Source: a virus. From it: a stretch of 64,000 bases of DNA. The notes under the pieces were generated by a model. It made no database searches. It saw only the letters and a program-made list of their open reading frames with translations, and was not told the DNA's origin. The first letter of the stretch is position 1. Every line of letters begins with the position of its first letter. The DNA lies in IMG/VR virus record IMGVR_UViG_3300044730_000313, positions 49,704 through 113,703 of that record; one strand, 5' to 3'. The position numbers and the translations under genes are program-made. Positions 58,802-64,000 of this stretch are shown piece by piece.

Positions 58802-58838
58802 AAGCCCTGGGTGTGTCTACACTCGGGGCTAATTTTTG
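58802..58838 (+). terminator. Intrinsic terminator after nrdJ
   Basis: AGCCC (58803-58807) pairs with GGGCT (58826-58830) with inner GTGT/ACAC, followed by AATTTTTG. Confidence 0.75.
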
Positions 58839-58848
58839 TGAAAAAAGG

Positions 58849-58880
58849 TTTGGTTTTCATAGAGAAAACTGTTATATTTG
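58849..58880 (+). promoter_or_regulatory. Bacteroidetes-type promoter of recA
   Basis: TTTG (58849-58852), 20 bases, TATATTTG (58873-58880), 21 bases before the recA ATG. Both boxes match fully. Confidence 0.8.
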
Positions 58881-58901
58881 TGCATTAAACAACAACTACA
58901 T

Positions 58902-59933
58902 ATGGCAAAAGCAAAACAAGAAAGCTCTGAATCAAAGAGCAAATTCCAAGAAGCATTAGACAAGTTAAACAAGACGTATGGTGTGGGCACAGTGCTTGCA
59001 CTAGACAGCAAATCTGGTGGTGATTATGACATCATCAGTACAGGATCTATTGGGTTTGATTATATCACCCTAGGTGTGGGTGGGTTTGTGAAAGGTAGAA
59101 TGTACGAACTAATGGGTTGGGAGGGTACAGGTAAGTCAACTATTTGTGGTCACGCAGCAGCTGAATGTCAAAGAGCAGGAGGCACTGTACTGTATATAGA
59201 TGGCGAGCATGCTGTAGATAAGAACTATTTCCAAGCCCTGGGTGTTGATACAACTAAGATGTTGATTGCCCAACCAGCCTGTGGCGAAGAGGGTTTCAAC
59301 ATTGCTATGGAGATGATTAACACTGGAGAGATTGATTTAGTGATTATCGACTCAGACTCTAGTTTGATTCCTAAGAAGGTGTTAGATGGTGAGGTGGGTG
59401 ATAGTGCTATCGGTAAGAAAGCTGTCCTGAACAGCAATGCCTATCCAAAGCTCAAAACTGCTGCAGCAAACAATAACGTTTGTGTCATAGTTATCAGTCA
59501 ATACCGCGAGAAAATAGGCGTAATGTTTGGAAATCCCACCACAACACAGGGAGGACATGCGCTGAAGTTTTATTCAGACGTAAGAATAGAGGTGAGCAGG
59601 TCATTAGCCAAGGAGGGTGATGTCACTTATGGTAATCTTACTAAGGTGAAGGCTACAAAGAATAAGATGAATCCTCCTTATAGAATGTCTACCTTTGAGA
59701 TTGTGTATGGTCAGGGTATTGACAAGGTGGGTGAAATACTTGACCTGATGAATGAGTATGAAGTGGGTAGAAAGTATGGTAAGACCATGACTTTTAATGA
59801 CACTAAATATGACCTAGAACAGTTTAAGGGTATGCTCTTAGATAACCCTGAGTTCTATGCAGAAATCAAAGACGCTATTCTTAACAAAATCAAAGAAGCA
59901 GATATAAATGTCGAAGAAAATGTTGAAGATTAA
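58902..59933 (+). CDS. recA: RecA recombinase
   Basis: A 343-residue protein from the ATG at 58902; an upstream in-frame TTG lies in the promoter and is rejected. Walker A at 72-80 (GWEGTGKST), YIDGEHAVD (about 94-102, as in RecA IDAEHALD), Walker B LVIIDSDSSLIP, then VIVISQYREKIGVMFGNPTTTQGGHALKFYSDVRIEV. That segment follows bacterial RecA loop L2 and its surroundings closely. It coats single-stranded DNA and drives strand exchange. Slightly shorter than typical RecA, with an acidic C-terminus. It starts the last operon of the arm from its own promoter. Confidence 0.85.
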   Translation: MAKAKQESSESKSKFQEALDKLNKTYGVGTVLALDSKSGGDYDIISTGSIGFDYITLGVGGFVKGRMYELMGWEGTGKSTICGHAAAECQRAGGTVLYIDGEHAVDKNYFQALGVDTTKMLIAQPACGEEGFNIAMEMINTGEIDLVIIDSDSSLIPKKVLDGEVGDSAIGKKAVLNSNAYPKLKTAAANNNVCVIVISQYREKIGVMFGNPTTTQGGHALKFYSDVRIEVSRSLAKEGDVTYGNLTKVKATKNKMNPPYRMSTFEIVYGQGIDKVGEILDLMNEYEVGRKYGKTMTFNDTKYDLEQFKGMLLDNPEFYAEIKDAILNKIKEADINVEENVED

Positions 59934-60357
59934 ATTCAAGAAAAAAGATGAGCAGAGCAAGCTACCTGTAAAGGGTAGCTTGAACGCTGCTTGCTATGAT
60001 GTATACGCACACAGCATCAAGATAGAGCGTCCTGACAAGATTATTGTAGGACTGGGCTTTAGCACAGAGATCCCTCCTGGGTTTAAAGGCATTCTTGTAC
60101 CAAGGAGTAGTATTAGTAAGACCAATTGGTTTTTGGCTAACTCGATGGGTATAATTGATGCTGACTACCGTGGGGAATGGATGATGGTCCTTAAGACTAG
60201 CAATAGTGTTATGTATGATGCACTTCCATTTGCTATAGGAGAGCGCTGTGCACAAATCTATTTTGAGAAGGTGAATGATGTAGAAATAGAGGAAGCAGAT
60301 GAACTTTCTGATACAGCAAGAGGTGAAGGAGGCTTCGGATCAACTGGTAAAAATTAA
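59908..60357 (+). CDS. dut: dUTPase
   Basis: A 149-residue trimeric-type dUTPase (a start at 59920, MLKIKFKKK, is also possible). Motif 1 AACYDVYA, motif 2 PRSSISK (about 66-72), motif 3 GIIDADYRGEW (about 82-92), motif 4 GERCAQIYF, motif 5 RGEGGFGSTGKN at the C-terminus are all present. It hydrolyses dUTP, lowering uracil incorporation. It overlaps recA by 26 bases. Together with the UDG-like protein it forms a uracil-control set. Confidence 0.9.
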   Translation: MSKKMLKIKFKKKDEQSKLPVKGSLNAACYDVYAHSIKIERPDKIIVGLGFSTEIPPGFKGILVPRSSISKTNWFLANSMGIIDADYRGEWMMVLKTSNSVMYDALPFAIGERCAQIYFEKVNDVEIEEADELSDTARGEGGFGSTGKN

Positions 60358-60360
60358 CCT

Positions 60361-60588
60361 ATGGGTAAATTAATACTATCTCTAGAGGATGAAAATGTCA
60401 GCTTATATTCCAAGCAATACCTCAGTATTATAGAACTATCTGATGAGATAGAGGCTAGACTAGAGGAAATAAACGGAATGGATAAGCGTAAGAAAAAAGA
60501 GCTGAAGCAGGCTAAACAGGATGTTAACTTCCTAATAGACATGTATAATGCTAAATCTAAATTTAAAACCTACAACCGCGTAAAATAA
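60361..60588 (+). CDS. Small coiled-coil protein
   Basis: A 75-residue protein (MGKLILSLEDENVSLYSKQYLSIIELSDEIEARLEEINGMDKRKKKELKQAKQ), acidic and coiled-coil-prone then basic. It is adjacent to dut by three bases and overlaps the next gene by one. The function is unknown. Confidence 0.55.
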   Translation: MGKLILSLEDENVSLYSKQYLSIIELSDEIEARLEEINGMDKRKKKELKQAKQDVNFLIDMYNAKSKFKTYNRVK

Positions 60589-61016
60589 TGGACTCAAACC
60601 AACTATTTGCAGTGAAAGAATACCAACGAGACTTTGAAGAGAAGTTTGGTATAAAGCTCCATATTGACTGGGTGGCTATGAAGGGCATGTCTATACGCTA
60701 TCATAGAGCCTATAACAACTACTATCTAGATCCTAAAACTATACTAGATGAGTGTGTTAAGGAGTTTGGAGCTAGCTTACGAAAGATAAGAGATAGAAAG
60801 ACTAGATTACATTGCAACGGTAACACACGAGAAAGAATGGCTGTAGAGGCTTATTCTAGAAAGGTGATAGACGGTAATGTTAACCTTAAAGAAGCAGCCA
60901 ATCTTATCAACAGAGACAGAACTATGCTTTACCATTATGCAATGAAATATGACCAGAACATGCAAAGTGTGCGGGAAGAAGAGCGAGAGCGATTGGTGCT
61001 TTCAGCACAAGCCTAG
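60588..61016 (+). CDS. DNA-binding-like protein
   Basis: A 142-residue basic protein. The C-terminal half NLKEAANLINRDRTMLYHYAMKY (about 105-127) resembles the DnaA domain IV signature region or another helix-turn-helix recognition unit. The middle is Arg-rich (ASLRKIRDRKTRLHCNGNTRERMAVEAYSRK). It may bind origin or operator DNA. The call is weak. Confidence 0.55.
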   Translation: MDSNQLFAVKEYQRDFEEKFGIKLHIDWVAMKGMSIRYHRAYNNYYLDPKTILDECVKEFGASLRKIRDRKTRLHCNGNTRERMAVEAYSRKVIDGNVNLKEAANLINRDRTMLYHYAMKYDQNMQSVREEERERLVLSAQA

Positions 61017-61368
61017 AAAACCTCTACCAAAAATGTCCAGTGGATTTACTAAAAAACTGGACAAATCTGAAGAGGCAATTCGACAGATTTCCGAATTAAG
61101 AGAGTTCTTTTTACAGATTTGGAGTAGGAGATCACATCACTCAGAAGTTAGTGGTAGGTGGTTAGGCAAAGAGCCCTTGACAGTCTTCTTTCATCACATC
61201 CTTCCTAAGGAAAAATATCCTCAGGCTAGTCTAGACGAAGAGAATATTGTGCTCCTAACATTGGAAGAGCATGAACAAGTGGAGCTAGACATGTACAGAT
61301 ATGAGGAGATTAATAGACAGCGAGAACTATTAAAAGCTAAATACGATGGAAACCTATCAAGATTTTGA
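60949..61368 (+). CDS. HNH-like recombination/nuclease protein
   Basis: A 139-residue protein. An N-terminal CKVCGKKSESDWC zinc-type cluster (5-17) is followed by a late WSRRSHHSEVSG ... VFFHHILPKEKYP ... ENIVLLTLEEHEQVE (about 55-115). The HHxxP...NxVxLxxxEH pattern matches small phage HNH proteins (NinG-like or recombination-associated). It overlaps the preceding gene by 68 bases. Catalytic residues look largely intact. Confidence 0.6.
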   Translation: MTRTCKVCGKKSESDWCFQHKPRKPLPKMSSGFTKKLDKSEEAIRQISELREFFLQIWSRRSHHSEVSGRWLGKEPLTVFFHHILPKEKYPQASLDEENIVLLTLEEHEQVELDMYRYEEINRQRELLKAKYDGNLSRF

Positions 61369-61387
61369 AAACTTTAAACCAAACAGA

Positions 61388-61687
61388 ATGTCAAACCAAT
61401 TTTTCTACACTCGTAAGGAACTAAAGAGTGGTACACCAGAAAACCCTGTGTATAATGTGTTCCGTGACAGCTTTAACATTAACAAAGTGATTCGCTCTGT
61501 AGCTATTGAGGACGGACGTGTCATGATCTTATTAGATGACCTGCATGAGCGTGCTCAAGAGGTGCCTGATATTGACCCCCGTACTAACAAGGTGAAGGGA
61601 ATGAAGCGCCAGAAGAACACTTTCCAGTCTGAGATTTATCTAGAGGGAGAAGATGTTGAACGCTTTTATAACGCCACTGCTGTATAA
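61388..61687 (+). CDS. Unknown protein
   Basis: A 99-residue protein from the ATG at 61388; an upstream in-frame ATG at 61346 overlaps the previous gene. MSNQFFYTRKELKSGTPENPVYNVFRDSFNINKVIRSVAIEDG then a basic C-terminus. Its stop overlaps the GT11 gene by one base. No domain was recognised. Confidence 0.6.
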   Translation: MSNQFFYTRKELKSGTPENPVYNVFRDSFNINKVIRSVAIEDGRVMILLDDLHERAQEVPDIDPRTNKVKGMKRQKNTFQSEIYLEGEDVERFYNATAV

Positions 61688-62469
61688 TGAGTAAGGTCAT
61701 TAGTCCCACCTGCATAGTGCCTAGCATAGCTGGGAGATTAGGGAACAATATGTTCATGATTGCCCATGCCTATGCTAGAGCCCTAGAGCAGAACAGACAA
61801 ATGGTAGTTCCAAGATATCAGGTGGGTCACATGGCTGACTTCCTGGATAATATATTCAGGAAGCTGGATGTCTATATAGACATGCCTGATGACCTGCAAC
61901 ACACAGGAGCCACTATTTATGGTGGGTATTTTCAAAGTGAGAAGCATTTTAGAAATCACAGTGAGGCTGTAAAACAACTATTCTCTCCCACCAGAGAGTT
62001 TATTGAGCAAACTCAAGCCAAATACCCCTTTCTGAAGAACAATGCGGTGGTTTGCATCAGTGTAAGACGTGGGGACTATTTAATATACAGTGACTATCAT
62101 CCTGTTGTATCAAAAGAATACATTGAAGCAGCTCTCAAACACCTCCCCCCTGCAAACCATTATTTCATATTCAGTGATGACTTCCCTTGGTGCAAAGAAA
62201 ACCTAGGCCATTTACCAAACGTACATTACATAGAAGCGCCTGTACATGAACAGATGTGGCTTATGTCCATGTGTGACCACTTTATAATCTCCAACTCATC
62301 GTTTTCCTGGTGGGGTGCCTACCTATCTCGTAATCCAAACAAGGTGGTGGTAGCTCCTCAGACGTGGTTTGGACCTAGATTTGTGGGAACATGGCATGAT
62401 ATGTATTGTGATAAGTGGATTATCCAACCCACAGAATATAGAGATGGTTACATCTACCCAAAAAGTTAA
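61687..62469 (+). CDS. GT11 family alpha-1,2-fucosyltransferase-like protein
   Basis: A 260-residue protein. GRLGNNMFMIAHAYARA (about 11-27) is the GT11 N-terminal signature. VCISVRRGDYL (about 121-131) carries the GDP-fucose-binding RRGDY motif. ISNSSFSWWGAYL (about 202-214) is the third conserved block. The enzyme would transfer fucose to a glycan or, as an O-fucosyl relative, to a protein. It is one of two glycosyl genes ending the early arm. Targets may be host surface polysaccharide or virion Thr-rich linkers (inferred). Confidence 0.85.
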   Translation: MSKVISPTCIVPSIAGRLGNNMFMIAHAYARALEQNRQMVVPRYQVGHMADFLDNIFRKLDVYIDMPDDLQHTGATIYGGYFQSEKHFRNHSEAVKQLFSPTREFIEQTQAKYPFLKNNAVVCISVRRGDYLIYSDYHPVVSKEYIEAALKHLPPANHYFIFSDDFPWCKENLGHLPNVHYIEAPVHEQMWLMSMCDHFIISNSSFSWWGAYLSRNPNKVVVAPQTWFGPRFVGTWHDMYCDKWIIQPTEYRDGYIYPKS

Positions 62470-62472
62470 CTA

Positions 62473-63753
62473 ATGATATCCGTACTAACCCTTACGTACA
62501 AAAGACATCATCTTCTAGAAGAAGCTATTGAGTCTTTCTTGAGACAGAAAACATCCTATCCAAAAGAGATGGTGGTAATTAATGACAATAAACATGTAGA
62601 CTATGTTTTTGATCATCCTGAAGTGAAGATTATCAACCACAAAGAGAGATTTCCCTCTATATCAGCTAAGTTGAGATGGGGATTTGAGCAGTGTAAATAT
62701 GACCATGTATACAGGTTAGATGATGATGACTTGTTAGCTCCTACAGGTTTACAGCTTGCATGCGATGATATTGTTAACAATCCTGATTATGATGTCTACC
62801 GTGCTGCAGGATTCTATTTCTTTGTCAATAACAACTTTGAAAGAATTGTCAGCAGCATCAATAATGGAAACATTTACGCCAGGAAGTATATTAACAGGAT
62901 TAAGTGGCCTCATAGTAGCATAGGAGAAGATGCTGAAATCACCTTTCACCAAGGGGCTAGTATATACGAAAGTAAGAGTGGTATACCCACAATGGTGTAC
63001 AGATGGGGAATGAATACATTTCATCTGTCAGGAGGAGGAGATAGACCCAGTGAGCTTGCCTTACAACAGGCAGACGAGTCCTTTAATAGAATAGGAGGGA
63101 ATGTAAAAGGCACTGTTGAACTGAAGCCAAGGTTTAAACATGACTACTATCAGACAATAAAAGCACCAAATGTGATCACTACACCCACAGACAGACTTAC
63201 AGAGATTGCCAATAGTTTAGGCACAGACAAAGGCACATCAGCCTTCTGTAAGCATTCTTATACAGTTACATACAATGAATTGTTTGAATCCCTGGTTCCT
63301 CAGCACGTTCGTATGCTAGAGATAGGGGTGGCAGATCCCAGGTTTCCTGGAGCTTCTACAAAGATGTGGAGACAATATTTCCCAAGCTTAACATTTGTTG
63401 GGTATGACATCAATCCTGAAGCCACTAAGTTTGCTCAGGAGGGAGTGTCTATATTTATTGGAGACCAGAACAAGCCTGCAGATCTACAGAGATGCATTCA
63501 GGAACATGGGTCTGATTGGGATATTATTATAGATGATGGTTCTCATTATGGAGAACATGTAATCACCACCTTCAGAGAGTTTTACAAACATCTAAAGCCA
63601 AATGGCTATTATATTGTGGAAGACATGCATGCTGTGTTTATGCATGCTACAGAAACTATACGCGAGATACAAAGGATATTAGAAGAGGAAGGACATGAGT
63701 TCTCCAACTTCTATCAAGAGCACGGTGGTAAGCTTCTTATCATCAAGAAATGA
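62473..63753 (+). CDS. GT2 glycosyltransferase-methyltransferase fusion
   Basis: A 426-residue two-domain protein. Residues 1-220 are a GT-A glycosyltransferase family 2 domain (ISVLTLTYKRHHLLEEAIESFLRQ, then the DDDD metal-binding cluster near 82). Residues 235-426 are a SAM-dependent methyltransferase of the cephalosporin-hydroxylase/MycE type: VRMLEIGVADP (about 283-292), VGYDINPEA (about 310), DIIIDDGSHYGEH (about 350-362). One protein could add a sugar and methylate it. It follows the fucosyltransferase by three bases, and the arm's terminator comes next. Confidence 0.8.
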   Translation: MISVLTLTYKRHHLLEEAIESFLRQKTSYPKEMVVINDNKHVDYVFDHPEVKIINHKERFPSISAKLRWGFEQCKYDHVYRLDDDDLLAPTGLQLACDDIVNNPDYDVYRAAGFYFFVNNNFERIVSSINNGNIYARKYINRIKWPHSSIGEDAEITFHQGASIYESKSGIPTMVYRWGMNTFHLSGGGDRPSELALQQADESFNRIGGNVKGTVELKPRFKHDYYQTIKAPNVITTPTDRLTEIANSLGTDKGTSAFCKHSYTVTYNELFESLVPQHVRMLEIGVADPRFPGASTKMWRQYFPSLTFVGYDINPEATKFAQEGVSIFIGDQNKPADLQRCIQEHGSDWDIIIDDGSHYGEHVITTFREFYKHLKPNGYYIVEDMHAVFMHATETIREIQRILEEEGHEFSNFYQEHGGKLLIIKK

Positions 63754-63785
63754 GAAAAGCCCCTGAAAAGGGGCTTTCTTATTAA
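63754..63785. terminator. Bidirectional terminator between the arms
   Basis: AAAGCCCC (63756-63763) pairs with GGGGCTTT (63770-63777), loop TGAAAA. T-rich on the plus strand after the stem and A-rich before it, so it can stop both the early arm and the minus-strand genes that converge on it. Confidence 0.85.
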
Positions 63786-63807
63786 ACAAACAACTATAAA
63801 ACAACAA

Positions 63808-63945
63808 CTATTTTGATAGGCGTTTCACCTTCATAGGCCACATCTTACTCTTTAAACGAAGCTTTGTGTCAGCTTCCTTCATATAATTAGAATTAGGCCT
63901 GGGATTGGGCACCTTTGGAGCCTTTTTGGGTCTACCTGATTTCAT
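63808..63945 (-). CDS. Small basic protein of the virion arm
   Basis: A 45-codon minus-strand frame with ATG at 63943-63945 (MKSGRPKKAPKVPNPRPNSNYMKEADTKLRL... ending KRLSK). A GGAGG lies 10 bases before the ATG, one of the few Shine-Dalgarno-like sites in the window. It follows a partial structural gene by one base. Lys/Arg/Pro-rich; the function is unknown. Confidence 0.5.
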   Translation of the reverse strand: MKSGRPKKAPKVPNPRPNSNYMKEADTKLRLKSKMWPMKVKRLSK

Positions 63946-63946
63946 A

Positions 63947-64000
63947 TTAGTAGCAACCTCCTCTGCATTTACCACCCAATTTCATCATCTTAGCTCCGCC
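63947..64000 (-). CDS. C-terminal end of a minus-strand gene, cut by the window
   Basis: The last 17 codons of a frame entering from beyond 64000, reading GGAKMMKLGGKCRGGCY then stop. The Gly/Lys/Cys-rich end resembles C-termini of Gly-rich virion proteins. It shows that the minus-strand virion arm resumes past the early arm, as in a circular or permuted genome. Confidence 0.55.
   Translation of the reverse strand, partial: GGAKMMKLGGKCRGGCY

Overview
The window looks like part of the genome of a tailed double-stranded DNA phage that infects a Bacteroidota host. Six sites match the Bacteroidetes-type promoter TTTG-N19/20-TAnnTTT(G/A), five of them with a spacer of exactly 20 bases. Most genes lack a Shine-Dalgarno sequence and start after A-rich leaders. 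A terminase, portal and capsid cassette is present, but I see no tail sheath or tape-measure protein. The head, ring, tail-tube and stabilisation-like gene set points to a short-tailed, crAss-like or related phage. That placement is an inference and was not tested by a search. The window is incomplete: a minus-strand gene is cut at position 64000, and no lysis gene, virion RNA polymerase or tRNA was seen.

The genome is arranged as two divergent arms. Positions 67-31316 form a minus-strand virion arm. Read in its own direction it runs: winged-helix regulator, HU/IHF-like protein, zinc-ribbon protein, small genes, large terminase (27.3-29.3 kb), portal (24.7-27.3 kb), a small HExxH protein, scaffold-like protein, major capsid protein (21.2-22.8 kb), head and connector proteins, a set of Thr-rich appendage and collar-type fibre genes (14.8-19.3 kb), a metallophosphoesterase, ring-like proteins, tail-tube-like protein, a 1684-residue stabilisation-like protein, and two large glycine/alanine-rich proteins.

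The arms diverge at 31.3-31.8 kb. This spacer carries C-tracts, hairpins and a 14-base match to the host chromosome-segregation site parS. The plus-strand arm begins with a well-terminated 148-residue gene. A 650-base gene-free stretch follows, and it folds on paper into a compact multi-branched RNA (about 32.4-32.8 kb). This is the most unusual element in the window.

Positions 32.9-63.75 kb carry the plus-strand takeover and replication arm. Small unknown genes come first. They are followed by family B DNA polymerase, a replisome-loader-like protein, DnaB-like helicase, SF2 helicase, AAA-type ATPase, SSB-like protein, DnaG-like primase, a UDG-like protein without the catalytic Asp, an rIIA/rIIB-like pair, an HNH nuclease, a PD-(D/E)XK nuclease, class II ribonucleotide reductase, RecA, dUTPase, a second HNH protein, and finally a GT11 fucosyltransferase-like gene and a GT2-methyltransferase fusion. 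A bidirectional terminator at 63.75 kb separates this arm from further minus-strand genes.

The arm probably supplies nucleotides (NrdJ, dUTPase, MazG-like), builds a replisome (PolB, primase, helicases, SSB) and recombines or repairs DNA (RecA, RecB-like nuclease, UDG-like). The terminal glycosyltransferases may modify the virion's Thr-rich linkers or the host surface.
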